DNA of 64,000 nt from Teredinibacter waterburyi. GTDB lineage: Bacteria > Pseudomonadota > Gammaproteobacteria > Pseudomonadales > Cellvibrionaceae. The first letter of the stretch is position 1. Every line of letters begins with the position of its first letter. The position numbers and the translations under genes were made by a program. Shown here piece after piece: positions 12,663 through 21,708 of the stretch. The stretch spans positions 152,925-216,924 of the forward strand of contig NZ_MRUH01000019.1 in the NCBI RefSeq assembly GCF_001922985.1, read 5' to 3'. The notes under the pieces are model-generated. The model saw nothing but the letters and a program-made list of their open reading frames with translations. It was not told the DNA's origin and did not search any database.

Positions 12663-13094
12663 TTACACACCCTCCACTTCAAGACCCATCGCACGCGCAG
12701 AGCCTGCGATAGTGCGAACCGCCGCATCCATATCTGACGCAGTCAAATCCGGCGCTTTAGCGGTAGCAATCTCTTCAAGCTGAGCACGATTAATCTTGCC
12801 AACTTTCTGAGTATTTGGTCGACCACTACCACTCTTAATACCAGCAGCCTTCTTTAACAAGAAGGAAGCGGGTGGAGTTTTCATGGTGAAAGTAAAGCTG
12901 CGATCAGAATAGACTGAAATCACAACAGGAACGGGGGAGCCAGGCTCTAAACCCTGAGTTTGCGCGTTAAACGCCTTACAAAACTCCATGATATTCACAC
13001 CCTTTTGACCCAGAGCTGGACCAACGGGGGGACTTGGATTTGCCTGACCGGCTTTTACTTGCAGCTTAATATAAGCGTCAACTTTCTTTGCCAT
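12663..13094 (-). CDS. rplK: 50S ribosomal protein L11
   Basis: L11 binds the GTPase-associated centre of 23S rRNA and is needed for RelA activation. The protein is 143 aa (E. coli 142). The N-terminal domain begins [20 protein letters not shown] and keeps the proline-rich [16 protein letters not shown] segment involved in thiostrepton binding. The C-terminal rRNA-binding domain ends [11 protein letters not shown]. It is followed immediately by rplA. Confidence 0.97.
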   Translation of the reverse strand: MAKKVDAYIKLQVKAGQANPSPPVGPALGQKGVNIMEFCKAFNAQTQGLEPGSPVPVVISVYSDRSFTFTMKTPPASFLLKKAAGIKSGSGRPNTQKVGKINRAQLEEIATAKAPDLTASDMDAAVRTIAGSARAMGLEVEGV

Positions 13095-13211
13095 GATGAT
13101 TTACTCCCAATTATGGGTAATAGCGCCTCCAGACAGTGGCATACCGTCCTTCACTGGCTCCCCAGCCTTACAAAAGAGATCAAATCGACCCCTTACAATA
13201 AGACGCGAAAA

Positions 13212-13240
13212 GCCCTCCCCCGATATGACGGAAGAGAGCC
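13212..13240 (-). terminator. Hairpin between nusG and rplK
   Basis: On the minus strand a 10-bp stem including several G-U pairs (GCTCTCTTCC against GGGGGAGGGC) with an 8-nt loop is followed by TTTT. It lies in the 244-bp gap between nusG and rplK. In E. coli the rplKAJL genes have their own promoter after nusG, so a partial terminator here is plausible. The stem depends on wobble pairs. Confidence 0.35.
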
Positions 13241-13338
13241 ACCAAAAAAATTCTTTTGCTCGCCGCCACTACGGCTGCAAAACCACCCCAATCAACCACA
13301 TTTAAATGAGCAGCCGAACCAGAGTTTTAAACACCTAA

Positions 13339-13872
13339 TCAGGTTTTTTCTACCTGCCCAAATTCCAACTCCACAGGAGTGGAACGCCCGAAAATAAGCA
13401 CAGCGACCTGCAACCGGCTCTTCTCGTAGTTAACCTCTTCAACAACACCATTAAAGTCGTTAAAGGGGCCATCAGTAACTCGAACCATTTCACCCGGCTC
13501 AAATAGAGTCTTAGGTTTTGGTTTATCAACCGAGTCGTCTACACGCTGCAGAATTAAATCTGCCTCTTTATCGGAAATTGGGGCAGGCTTATCTGCTTTC
13601 CCACCAATAAAGCCCATCACGCGAGGGGTTTCTTTTACAAGGTGCCAAGCGTCATCATTCAGCTCCATCTGCACCAAAACGTACCCAGGAAAAAACTTAC
13701 GCTCAGACTTTCGCTTCTGCCCGCCGCGCATTTCCACAACTTCTTCAGTTGGCACCAAAACATCGCCAAAGCTGTCCTGCATGCTATGAAGCTCGATTCG
13801 CTCTTTCAAAGCGATCGCCACTTTCTTTTCGTATCCTGAGTAGGCGTGTACCACGTACCAGCGCTTTGCCAT
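13339..13872 (-). CDS. nusG: Transcription termination/antitermination protein NusG
   Basis: NusG binds RNA polymerase beta' through its NGN domain and contacts Rho or ribosomal S10 through its KOW domain. At 177 aa it is close to E. coli (181). The N-terminus [19 protein letters not shown] is the canonical NGN start; the KOW segment [20 protein letters not shown] begins near residue 124. It follows secE by 12 bp on the same strand, the standard secE-nusG pair. Confidence 0.97.
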   Translation of the reverse strand: MAKRWYVVHAYSGYEKKVAIALKERIELHSMQDSFGDVLVPTEEVVEMRGGQKRKSERKFFPGYVLVQMELNDDAWHLVKETPRVMGFIGGKADKPAPISDKEADLILQRVDDSVDKPKPKTLFEPGEMVRVTDGPFNDFNGVVEEVNYEKSRLQVAVLIFGRSTPVELEFGQVEKT

Positions 13873-13884
13873 GAAGCCGAACCT

Positions 13885-14256
13885 CTAACCTATGATGAGG
13901 GATGCCAAATATCCCAAGCCCGTATCCAACCCCCAAAGTACCGCACCGGTAACGATTACCACGGCAACAACAATGAGAGTGGTCTGGGTTGTTTCTTGAC
14001 GATTGGGCCACACAACTTTGCGCACCTCAACCTGAGCTGCTTTCATCAGCTCCCAAAACGAATGACCCTTCTCGGTGTTGACGGCAACAAATACAGCCGC
14101 AACTCCAATCACTACCATCACCAAAACACGAATGATCAATTCAAACTGATCCGCATAGTAGGAGTTTGCGACTGCACCACCCAAAACTAGAGCCGCTACG
14201 ACCAACCACTTCAGGCCGTCAAGGCGAAATTCTATTTCTTCAGTTTTTGTACTCAT
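13885..14256 (-). CDS. secE: Preprotein translocase subunit SecE
   Basis: SecE is the essential clamp subunit of the SecYEG channel. I choose the ATG at 14256 (MSTKTEEIEFRLDGLKW), giving 123 aa, close to the 127 of E. coli. An in-frame TTG four codons earlier is a weaker alternative. Two N-terminal membrane segments (about 15-32 and 40-58) are followed by the conserved amphipathic segment containing EVRKVVWPNRQETTQTTLIV and the third membrane helix. This three-helix layout is the gammaproteobacterial type. Confidence 0.94.
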   Translation of the reverse strand: MSTKTEEIEFRLDGLKWLVVAALVLGGAVANSYYADQFELIIRVLVMVVIGVAAVFVAVNTEKGHSFWELMKAAQVEVRKVVWPNRQETTQTTLIVVAVVIVTGAVLWGLDTGLGYLASLIIG

Positions 14257-14312
14257 TGCGCCACTCAATAATCACTATCTATACCCGCTTCGTACGCGAG
14301 TTGTTTTTTATA

Positions 14313-14388
14313 TGGCAGGCCAGGAGGGACTCGAACCCCCAACTTTCGGTTTTGGAGACCGACGCTCTACCAATTGAACTACTGGCCT
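14313..14388 (-). tRNA. tRNA-Trp (CCA)
   Basis: The minus-strand cloverleaf has acceptor stem AGGCCAG/CTGGCCT, anticodon loop CTCCAAA on a 5-bp stem (anticodon CCA), T arm GGGGGTTCGAGTCCCTC and an encoded 3' CCA. It is 76 nt long and lies directly upstream of secE, as in Pseudomonas. Confidence 0.96.
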
Positions 14389-14409
14389 GTTGAACGCTTT
14401 AGATACACA

Positions 14410-14438
14410 AAAAGGCCGGCAACAAAAGCCAACCTTTT
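14410..14438 (-). terminator. Terminator-like hairpin between tRNA-Thr(GGT) and tRNA-Trp
   Basis: On the minus strand AAAAGGTTGGC, a 7-nt loop and GCCGGCCTTTTT form a stem with a 2-nt internal mismatch and a five-T tail. It lies exactly where tufB is found in related genomes and could be the terminator left behind when that gene was lost. Confidence 0.5.
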
Positions 14439-14481
14439 TATATTGACGCTTTCGCGCCCATACTCCAGAGAGTTACCAAAC

Positions 14482-14557
14482 TGGAGCTCATAACCGGAGT
14501 TGAACCGGTGACCTCACCCTTACCAAGGGTGTGCTCTACCAACTGAGCTATATGAGC
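14482..14557 (-). tRNA. tRNA-Thr (GGT)
   Basis: Minus-strand cloverleaf of 76 nt with encoded CCA. The acceptor stem is GCTCATA/TATGAGC, and the anticodon loop TTGGTAA on a CACCC/GGGTG stem gives anticodon GGT. The T arm is CCGGTTCAACTCCGG. It is the last tRNA before the position normally held by tufB. Confidence 0.96.
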
Positions 14558-14668
14558 ATCAAACTTCCGAGCCACTGCTGCGGCACATAGCCTCACCTAG
14601 CTCACTTGATCCGTCAAACATTCGCTAAAACACAGCAAACATTCACACACAAACACTAGCTTAAAACT

Positions 14669-14742
<74 letters not shown>

Positions 14743-14823
14743 TTTTAAACTATACTTAACTCGTACAAAGCACCTCAAGGCGCCCAGCTCGCCAAACAAC
14801 AGCAAGACTAACTTACAACAAAA

Positions 14824-14907
14824 TGGTGCAGGGGGGTGGATTCGAACCACCGAAGCTTGCGCGTCAGATTTACAGTCTGATCCCTTTGGCCACTCGGGAA
14901 CCCCTGC
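14824..14907 (-). tRNA. tRNA-Tyr (GTA)
   Basis: Minus-strand class II tRNA of 84 nt with the long variable arm typical of bacterial tRNA-Tyr and an encoded CCA. The acceptor stem is GCAGGGG/CCCCTGC, and the anticodon loop CTGTAAA gives anticodon GTA. The T arm is GGTGGTTCGAATCCACC. Confidence 0.96.
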
Positions 14908-14937
14908 GAAAAACTTGGGCATTTAAGGCCTGAAAAA

Positions 14938-15013
14938 TGGAGCTGGTGAAAGGAGTTGAACCCTCGACCGGCTGATTACAAGTCAGCTGCTCTACCAACT
15001 GAGCTACACCAGC
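14938..15013 (-). tRNA. tRNA-Thr (TGT)
   Basis: Minus-strand cloverleaf of 76 nt with encoded CCA. The acceptor stem is GCTGGTG/CACCAGC, and the anticodon loop CTTGTAA on a GCTGA/TCAGC stem gives anticodon TGT. It is the first gene of the Thr-Tyr-Gly-Thr-Trp string; the order of the first four is that of the E. coli thrU-tyrU-glyT-thrT operon. Confidence 0.96.
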
Positions 15014-15159
15014 TCTACATTACTTCTCTGCCTCCATGGCAATCCAGAAAGCTTTCGCTTAATGGCGGCTCAATTTCCAATCAAGCCTTACACCTCATCT
15101 CGAAAACGCGTTTTAGGTCGCTCCCTTAATGTGGAGGCGGGATTCTAGTGAATGTTGTC

Positions 15160-15972
15160 CTACGAAGCAACATCTAAACAGAAATTTTGTCGTCTCTCGA
15201 GTAAATCTAACCCTTCAAGTACTCTTTCCCACGCTAAATTGGTCATTTTTCCACCTTCTCCGGGATTTAACATGACCCAAATCTCCCAGTAGGTACGCTC
15301 AATTACTTTTAGCCGAGGGGACAGACCAATAGCCTTCATATCTGCCACATGCTGTTTCGCGAGTTTCTCCTGACTAAACATTCCGAGCGAAATGCCGTTC
15401 TCAAACTCACCTGACGGAATGATATAGCTATCAACCTTTTTTGCCTGCAATTCGGAAAGGCGTCGCAAAGCTGAGCGGTAGGAATCCTCTGGCACCAAAT
15501 AAACCTGATAGCGTGAACCCGCGGGTAACTCCAGCTCATGGACGGCACTATCGATCTCATATGTAGCCGCTAGCCGCTCTACAAACCCCTCTGCGGCATC
15601 CCGCCCAGCAAAAGCACCCACCATTTCACATAAGGGCTTACCGTCTCGCATGGGGATAGTAGCGCCTTGCGGGGTATCAGATTCTGGTGCGGCAACCTCT
15701 GATTCGCCCAAACCCGAATCCTCCAGGCTCGTGACTGAGGGGCGCACACCTCTTATCGGATTGCGGTCAGGAAGATCATCCCCAACAGCCTCCCCTAACA
15801 AAACCAGCGCAGCGGCCCCCTTAAACGGCAAGCTTGATATTGCTCCTGAATTGGTCGAACTAGAATTCTCTGGCTGCAGACCAACATCGCCAACACTAGA
15901 GCTTCGAACCACAAAACCCCAAGCGAGCGCCACAATATTTAGTATTAGCAGTGAAAAAAAGATCCAGCGCAT
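15160..15972 (-). CDS. SPOR domain-containing membrane protein
   Basis: A 270-aa protein with one N-terminal membrane helix (about residues 3-22), a low-complexity periplasmic linker of about 90 residues, and a C-terminal domain (about 115-195) with the alternating pattern of SPOR domains (ALCEMVGAFAGRDAAEGFVE-like opening, then SGEFENGISLGMFSQEKLAK). SPOR domains bind denuded peptidoglycan glycan strands at division sites; that role is inferred. It follows coaX by 73 bp in an alr-birA-coaX-SPOR order, and the last three also occur together in Pseudomonas. The catalytic function, if any, is unknown. Confidence 0.8.
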   Translation of the reverse strand: MRWIFFSLLILNIVALAWGFVVRSSSVGDVGLQPENSSSTNSGAISSLPFKGAAALVLLGEAVGDDLPDRNPIRGVRPSVTSLEDSGLGESEVAAPESDTPQGATIPMRDGKPLCEMVGAFAGRDAAEGFVERLAATYEIDSAVHELELPAGSRYQVYLVPEDSYRSALRRLSELQAKKVDSYIIPSGEFENGISLGMFSQEKLAKQHVADMKAIGLSPRLKVIERTYWEIWVMLNPGEGGKMTNLAWERVLEGLDLLERRQNFCLDVAS

Positions 15973-16045
15973 AGCTTTCTACGATCCCTATCATTATTAT
16001 TGCCGCTGACTATAAAAAGGCAGCTTAATTAAAACCACGTAACAC

Positions 16046-16816
16046 CTACACAAACACGCTGGGCGCGCTTAATCCCCAAAGGTTCAACCCCTGTAAAACG
16101 AGATCATCGACCACGCTTATATCATGAGTTTCGGGCAACGAAAATAAAACCGCATCGCCTCCGGTAGCAAACCAAGCGGCCTGCTTAAACTCGCTTTCGA
16201 GCAAATCAACATTAGCGCTCAGCTGGGCACAAAAACCCTGCAACATTGTAGCAACCCCCTGCTCAACGCAGCCTAGGGTATCCTGCCCCGGCCGCCACGT
16301 CTGCGGCAGAGTTAACGGCTTAACCTTAACAAGTGCCGTATTACTATATAATGCCCGCTGCATCATCTTTACCCCTGGCGCTATCAAGCCGCCCAGATGA
16401 CGCCCAGCGCTAGACACGTAGTCCACCGTAATCGCACTACCCGCATCGATCACAACAATAGCTCTTTGCTTGGCTCGATATCTCGCTGCGAGCATGGCCA
16501 GCCAGCGATCCACCCCCAACTGCTGAACATCATCATACGCCGGCTGCAGACCTAACAAGTCGGACTGCACACGCGCAAACCGAACAATACAACCCCACGC
16601 CTTAGTCACAGCTTTAGTTAGGCTACCTTGAAATTCCAAACTGGCCACCGACGCCACCCAAACCTCTACCGGCGCAGTTGTACCAGACATCACAGCCACG
16701 AGATTGTCACCATCCTGTCTCGGAGAGCTCCGCCCAAAAACACCGGCAACACAACCCTCGCCAAACCCTAAACTCCATTTAATACGGGTATTCCCGACAT
16801 CCACCAATAGAATCAT
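16046..16816 (-). CDS. coaX: Type III pantothenate kinase
   Basis: CoaX catalyses the first step of coenzyme A synthesis, the ATP-dependent phosphorylation of pantothenate, without the feedback inhibition of the type I enzyme. At 256 aa it has the family length. Seen are the N-terminal phosphate loop DVGNTRIKW (Asp6), the GVDRW motif at 101-105, and DAGSAITVD around Asp124 followed by GGLIAPG. Its ATG overlaps the birA stop by 4 nt (ATGA), so translation is coupled. This pairing with birA is conserved in pseudomonads. Confidence 0.94.
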   Translation of the reverse strand: MILLVDVGNTRIKWSLGFGEGCVAGVFGRSSPRQDGDNLVAVMSGTTAPVEVWVASVASLEFQGSLTKAVTKAWGCIVRFARVQSDLLGLQPAYDDVQQLGVDRWLAMLAARYRAKQRAIVVIDAGSAITVDYVSSAGRHLGGLIAPGVKMMQRALYSNTALVKVKPLTLPQTWRPGQDTLGCVEQGVATMLQGFCAQLSANVDLLESEFKQAAWFATGGDAVLFSLPETHDISVVDDLVLQGLNLWGLSAPSVFV

Positions 16817-17883
16817 GAGCGCCCCTCGAAGGCGGTTGTCGCTGTGCGCAAACTGAGTTCGCCGCCAACGAACTGGCGGCGCTGCCCGTCCACATCAAGC
16901 TCTAACGCACCACTATCATCCACCCCCAAAAGCACGCCGCAAATACTTTCACGAGCAGAGCTGACACTTACCAACTGGCCGCGATAACAGTTTAACGACT
17001 GCCAGCTATCACGCCACGGCGCAAAGCCAGTCCGCTCATAATCCATAAGCATTGGCACCAGCTGCTCGAGCATGGCGGCAATTACAAGGTTCCGATCTAG
17101 CGTCGGCGTAACGAGATCGACATTAGATGACGCTAGCTCTGCTGCGGATTCCGATGCCGACACCAATGCAGCGAGATCGGTCCAAGGCTGATCAATCGAT
17201 TGCCCTGCTGCGTCGGGCATCCGTACATTTAAACCAATACCAATCACCACATAACATTCGCCGCTGGCATCGCCCGCAATCTCAAGCAGTACCCCTCCGA
17301 GTTTTTGGTTTTGCCAGAGCAGGTCATTCGGCCATTTTAGGCCCACAGCGGGGAACCCCAAAACACTAAGCGCGCGACTCACGGCAACGCCTACAGCAAG
17401 GCTCAAGCCCTCAAGGGCGGCCACGCCAGTCGCAAAGCGCCAAGCCATAGAGAAATAAATATTGGCCCCAAACGGGCTCTGCCACGGCCGGCCACGGCGA
17501 CCGCTACCAGCGCTTTGCTGCTCCGCAATACAAACCTGCCCGCGAGCGTCCTCACCGCGATGAATTGCATCCATCAAATACTTATTCGTAGACGGAATTT
17601 GCTGCACACCGCGGACACTTACCGAACGATACACCTCGGTACTTAGGCTCGCACAAATACGATCAACATCGAGCAGGATGAGAGGCCGAGATAACGCATA
17701 ACCGCGTCCGCGACAACGTTCGATATCGATTCCCAAGCCCTGCAGCTGCTGCAACTGCTTCCACACGGCAGCTCGACTTATACCCACGCACTCACCAAGC
17801 GCTTCCCCCGAGTGAAATGCACCGTCTGCCAAGGTACCCAACAATGCACTGAGCGTATCACTCAGTTTAACCTCACTCGACAT
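16813..17883 (-). CDS. birA: Biotin-[acetyl-CoA-carboxylase] ligase / biotin operon repressor BirA
   Basis: BirA activates biotin to biotinyl-AMP, transfers it to the carboxyl carrier protein, and in bifunctional forms represses the biotin operon. I start at the ATG at 17883 (MSSEVKLSD), giving 356 aa (E. coli 321). Residues 8-62 form a winged helix (SRAAVWKQLQQLQGLGIDIE), so this is the regulatory type. The catalytic loop GSGRRGRPW is near 126-134 and KWPNDL follows. A start further upstream would lie inside alr. It overlaps alr by 11 bp and coaX by 4 bp. Confidence 0.93.
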   Translation of the reverse strand: MSSEVKLSDTLSALLGTLADGAFHSGEALGECVGISRAAVWKQLQQLQGLGIDIERCRGRGYALSRPLILLDVDRICASLSTEVYRSVSVRGVQQIPSTNKYLMDAIHRGEDARGQVCIAEQQSAGSGRRGRPWQSPFGANIYFSMAWRFATGVAALEGLSLAVGVAVSRALSVLGFPAVGLKWPNDLLWQNQKLGGVLLEIAGDASGECYVVIGIGLNVRMPDAAGQSIDQPWTDLAALVSASESAAELASSNVDLVTPTLDRNLVIAAMLEQLVPMLMDYERTGFAPWRDSWQSLNCYRGQLVSVSSARESICGVLLGVDDSGALELDVDGQRRQFVGGELSLRTATTAFEGRS

Positions 17884-19042
17884 AAACCCGCCTATAACGC
17901 GCGCCGAGAGACGTAAGCACTTCGTAATCGATCGTCTCCGCCGCCCGAGCAAAATCGGCGAGCGTCACATTCGCCCCCAACATTTCAACTGCGCAACCTG
18001 GCGCGACCACGCCCGCAGGCAAATCGGTAATATCAATCACCGTGGAATCCATAGAAATCCGCCCCACAACCGGCGCGAACCAGCCTCCAGTATCGGCACT
18101 ATTTGGATCGGTCACCCAGGCTTTAGCTCGGCCTGTTAGCCTGCGAAATAAACCATCCGCATACCCCCCAGCCAACACGGCTAACTTGCGTGGAGAGCTA
18201 GCCACAAAGCTCGCGCCGTAGCCAACCGATTCACCCGCATTTAAATTGCGCAATTGCAGTACGGGAAGATGGAGTTTGACCACCGCCTGCAGCTGTTGCG
18301 GAAAACTTGGTCGAGGATTCCCGCCATACAAGCCGATACCCGGGCGCGTGCGCTGAAAATGATAAGCCTCGCCCAGCAATACGCCGGCTGAATTTGACAG
18401 ACAACCCTGCAAGTCTGGGAGCTGCTTACGAGCACTCGCAAGCATCGAACTAAAACGCGAAAGCTGCTGCTGATTTAACGGGTGTTCAGGCTCATCAGCG
18501 CAAGCCAAATGACTCATCAAGGCTATAACACCCAAGTCGGAACGTAAATTTTTCGATTGAAGAAGACTTTCAAGCTCTTCGCCCTCCAAACCAAACCGCC
18601 CCATGCCTGAATTTACTTTTAAATGCGCACGCGCACCGGCGCTCGCAGCATCAGACCAACGCTCCGCCATTTCCAGAGAGATCAAAACAGGTAAGATTTG
18701 ACGCTCGACAAACTCACGCTCATCGCCACGCGCACAGCCCGACAGCACACTAATTTCAACTCCTGCAGCATCGACTTGAGCGTCGGCAAGAATAGACTTT
18801 AAGGCAATCGCTTCTTCTAGGTTAGCAACGTAAAAATGTTTGCAGCCAGCATTCAACAAACAGGGTGCCACTTGAGCCAAACCCAAACCGTAAGCATTGG
18901 CTTTCACAACAGCACCAGCAATGGCTAGTGGCTGGCTACAGCTATTCAGAAACCGCCAATTGGCGGCAATCGCGTTGAGATCGACTACCAAGTGCGGAGC
19001 CGATAAATTAGAGGTGTTACTCGATAGGCTGTTCGAAAGCAT
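17873..19042 (-). CDS. alr: Alanine racemase
   Basis: A PLP-dependent racemase that makes D-alanine for peptidoglycan, 389 aa. The PLP lysine is Lys47 in AVVKANAYGLG and the second catalytic base is Tyr275 in SVGYGASF; both are intact, as is the RTRPGIGLYG segment. The first 15 residues are Ser/Asn-rich and might not all be translated. It heads a minus-strand run with birA and coaX through short overlaps. Alr is more often found with dnaB, so this placement is somewhat unusual. I cannot tell whether it is the anabolic (Alr) or catabolic (DadX) paralogue. Confidence 0.92.
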   Translation of the reverse strand: MLSNSLSSNTSNLSAPHLVVDLNAIAANWRFLNSCSQPLAIAGAVVKANAYGLGLAQVAPCLLNAGCKHFYVANLEEAIALKSILADAQVDAAGVEISVLSGCARGDEREFVERQILPVLISLEMAERWSDAASAGARAHLKVNSGMGRFGLEGEELESLLQSKNLRSDLGVIALMSHLACADEPEHPLNQQQLSRFSSMLASARKQLPDLQGCLSNSAGVLLGEAYHFQRTRPGIGLYGGNPRPSFPQQLQAVVKLHLPVLQLRNLNAGESVGYGASFVASSPRKLAVLAGGYADGLFRRLTGRAKAWVTDPNSADTGGWFAPVVGRISMDSTVIDITDLPAGVVAPGCAVEMLGANVTLADFARAAETIDYEVLTSLGARYRRVYVE

Positions 19043-19128
19043 GAATAGGCGTGCGCCCCAGATAGAAAACCACGTTAATAAACAGCAGCGTTTATAACAC
19101 TAGGACAGCAGTCATACCAGCAAACTAA

Positions 19129-19150
19129 GCTCCCGCACTTGGACGGGAGC
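19129..19150 (-). terminator. Hairpin downstream of aspS
   Basis: A 7-bp GC-rich stem (GCTCCCG/CGGGAGC) with an 8-nt loop starts 14 bp beyond the aspS stop on the minus strand. The T content after it is modest (TTAGTTTG). It probably ends the aspS unit before alr. Confidence 0.45.
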
Positions 19151-19163
19151 CATTACCAATAGC

Positions 19164-20939
19164 TTAAGCAGGCGCCTGCGTTTTAGTACGCAAACGTATG
19201 TGCAGCTCCTGCAATTGCTTAGTATCAACTGCGCCGGGAGCGTCAGTCATTACACAGGCGGCGGACTGCGTTTTCGGAAAGGCAATCACATCACGAATAC
19301 TATCGGAACCGGTCATCAACATAATCAGTCGATCCAAACCGAACGCCAAACCGCCGTGAGGAGGAGCACCGAACTTCAGCGCGTCCAACAAAAAGCCAAA
19401 CTTCTCGCGCTGCTCTTCTTCGCTAATCCCCAATATTTCAAACACTGACTGCTGCATATCTTGATTGTGGATACGCACAGAACCACCACCCAACTCCGTA
19501 CCGTTAAGTACCATATCGTAGGCGCGCGACAGGGCCGTCGCAGGGTTGGCTCGCAACTCTTCTGGCGAACAGCTGGGCGCGGTAAAGGGGTGGTGCAATG
19601 CAGTTAATGCGCCGCCATCTAACTCTTCGAACATTGGGAAGTCGACAACCCAAAGCGGCGCCCACTCACAGGTGTAAAGATCAAGATCTTCACCCAGCTT
19701 GCAACGCAGTGCACCAAGCGCTTCGGTAACGACTTTATGGGTATCAGCACCAAAGAAAATCAGGTCGCCATTTTCCGCCCCAACCCGATCTAAAATTGCC
19801 CGGCACACCTCTGCTGGTAAAAACTTAACGATTGGAGACTGCAAACCATTTTCCAGATCATCCTTATCGTTAACTTTGATATAGGCCAGCCCCTTAGCCC
19901 CATAGATAGACACAAACTTGGTGTAGGCGTCGATTTTTTTACGTGGAATCTCTCCACCTTTGGGGACGCGCATGGCCGTAACGCGGCTTTTCGGATCGTT
20001 TGCTGGCGCGGAGAACACTTTAAACTCCACATCTTTCATTAGATCTTTTATTTCGATCATTTCCAACGGAATACGCATATCAGGCTTGTCTGAACCGTAC
20101 TTTTCAATCGCCTCAGAGAAGGGCATACGCGGGAACTCGCCCAAATCTACACCCTTAAGCTCCGAGAACAATTTACGGATCATCTTTTCGGTCACCGACA
20201 TTATCTGCTCTTCATCCATAAACGATGTTTCGATATCGATTTGGGTGAATTCGGGCTGACGGTCTGCACGTAAATCTTCGTCGCGAAAACATTTAGCAAT
20301 TTGATAGTAGCGGTCAAAGCCCGAAACCATTAACAACTGCTTAAATAACTGAGGCGATTGCGGCAACGCAAAAAACTTACCGTCATGGGTTCGCGAAGGC
20401 ACAAGATAGTCGCGCGCACCTTCCGGCGTGGCGCGAGTTAAAATAGGGGTTTCAATATCAAGAAAACCGTTGTCATCCAAGTAGTTGCGAATCGCGTTAG
20501 TAACCTTCGAACGAAATCTCAAATTGGTTTGCATGGCTTGGCGACGCAAATCGAGATAACGGTACTTTAAACGCACGTCTTCGCCGACACTAATGTGTTC
20601 GTCAAGCTGAAACGGAGGGGTTTCAGCTGTATTGAGAATCTGCAAGTTGGTGCCGTAAACTTCAATTTCGCCGGTCGCCATATTCTTATTTACGGTCGAC
20701 TCGCTGCGTGCCCGCACCTTTCCGGTCACCTGCAACACGTATTCTGAGCGAACCTTGTCGGCCATCTTAAAATTGGCTTCGACATCTGGGTCAAACACCA
20801 CTTGCACAATGCCATCGCGGTCACGCAGATCGATAAAAATTACCCCGCCGTGATCACGACGACGATCCACCCAGCCACAAAGGGTTACTTCTTGGTCAAT
20901 ATTGGAAGCGTTTAATACGCCACAGTAGACACTGCGCAT
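19164..20939 (-). CDS. aspS: Aspartate--tRNA ligase
   Basis: Class II aminoacyl-tRNA synthetase of 591 aa (E. coli 590). The N-terminal OB-fold anticodon-binding domain opens [20 protein letters not shown]. Motif 2 is [18 protein letters not shown], the bacterial GAD insertion lies between motifs 2 and 3, and motif 3 is [15 protein letters not shown]. The size with GAD insert marks the bacterial type. No gatCAB genes are in the window, so whether it is discriminating cannot be decided here. The FmdB-type gene lies 69 bp upstream on the same strand. Confidence 0.97.
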   Translation of the reverse strand: MRSVYCGVLNASNIDQEVTLCGWVDRRRDHGGVIFIDLRDRDGIVQVVFDPDVEANFKMADKVRSEYVLQVTGKVRARSESTVNKNMATGEIEVYGTNLQILNTAETPPFQLDEHISVGEDVRLKYRYLDLRRQAMQTNLRFRSKVTNAIRNYLDDNGFLDIETPILTRATPEGARDYLVPSRTHDGKFFALPQSPQLFKQLLMVSGFDRYYQIAKCFRDEDLRADRQPEFTQIDIETSFMDEEQIMSVTEKMIRKLFSELKGVDLGEFPRMPFSEAIEKYGSDKPDMRIPLEMIEIKDLMKDVEFKVFSAPANDPKSRVTAMRVPKGGEIPRKKIDAYTKFVSIYGAKGLAYIKVNDKDDLENGLQSPIVKFLPAEVCRAILDRVGAENGDLIFFGADTHKVVTEALGALRCKLGEDLDLYTCEWAPLWVVDFPMFEELDGGALTALHHPFTAPSCSPEELRANPATALSRAYDMVLNGTELGGGSVRIHNQDMQQSVFEILGISEEEQREKFGFLLDALKFGAPPHGGLAFGLDRLIMLMTGSDSIRDVIAFPKTQSAACVMTDAPGAVDTKQLQELHIRLRTKTQAPA

Positions 20940-21008
20940 GGTTTATTCCCGTAATATATGATTATTGTAACGTGCCGCCAGCGACGCTAACGAGTTGTCA
21001 TTAGGTTA

Positions 21009-21272
21009 CTAGCTAGCGCCGCCTGAGGAGCCCGAGTCGCTACCGGATGAACTACCGGCACCGCTGTCACCAGCTAAGTTTTTCTTTTTGCCCGACTTAA
21101 AGTCAGTTTCATACCAGCCGCCACCCTTCAGACGAAAAGCAGCTGCTGATACCTGTTTTTTCAATGATGGAGCATCGCAAGATGGGCAATCCGTTAAGGG
21201 GCCATCGCTCATTTTCTGTAAGGCTTCCAGCTGATGCCCACAAGAGTCACACAAATATTCGTATATCGGCAT
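21009..21272 (-). CDS. FmdB/CxxC_CXXC_SSSS-type zinc ribbon protein
   Basis: A small 87-aa protein with a zinc ribbon formed by Cys8, Cys11, Cys29 and Cys32 (MPIYEYLCDSCGH... then DCPSC), followed by GGWYETDF and a Gly/Ser-rich tail. This is the FmdB-family layout, whose molecular role is unproven. It lies just upstream of aspS on the same strand, which is its usual neighbour in gammaproteobacteria. Confidence 0.9.
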   Translation of the reverse strand: MPIYEYLCDSCGHQLEALQKMSDGPLTDCPSCDAPSLKKQVSAAAFRLKGGGWYETDFKSGKKKNLAGDSGAGSSSGSDSGSSGGAS

Positions 21273-21708
21273 CTATCATTACCTATTTTTGCAGTACAAA
21301 CCAAATCCGCGCTCGCGCATACCAGTCAAGTTTCCACTTATGGAACACTAACCACCGCCAAAAAAGCGGGGCATTATAACGCAGCCCACCCCATTGATGA
21401 AGGTGAAGCCGACGCAAATGCGGTTATCTTCTAGACAATCCACGCCGCAAGGCTAAATAGGTCCGCCAACACCAAGAATCAAGCCCAACAAGGAAAAAGT
21501 TTTCTCAACTCCTTTTTATGGCTCGAAATTAGCCAAAACAGCAAAAAAGTACTTGTTTTCAGCATTTTCAGGTTGCTGCTTAGGTATTAATACACTATAT
21601 ATACCGGCCAAGGGCGCAAGGCGGTTGCAATCAACTTACTACTCAATTGCGCCGTCCGAGCCAGATGATCACGATACTCCACTCAAAAACAAAAAATGAG
21701 GTCTACCT
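21273..21708. other. 436-bp intergenic region between divergent fmdB-type and HU-like genes
   Basis: No gene is supported here. It contains the promoter for the HU-like gene (21573-21601) and presumably the promoter for the fmdB-aspS unit on the minus strand, for which I see no clear match. Short reading frames in the region overlap the fmdB gene or lack ribosome binding sites. Confidence 0.6.
21573..21601 (+). promoter_or_regulatory. Sigma-70-type promoter for the HU-like gene
   Basis: TTGCTG (21573-21578) and TATATA (21596-21601) are separated by exactly 17 bp, about 107 bp upstream of the HU-like ATG. Other start signals in the leader cannot be excluded. Confidence 0.55.

Noticed and set aside
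15160..15972. SPOR protein as a FtsN homologue
   Set aside because: It lacks the FtsN N-terminal cytoplasmic and essential juxtamembrane segments. Only the single helix and SPOR domain are shared.
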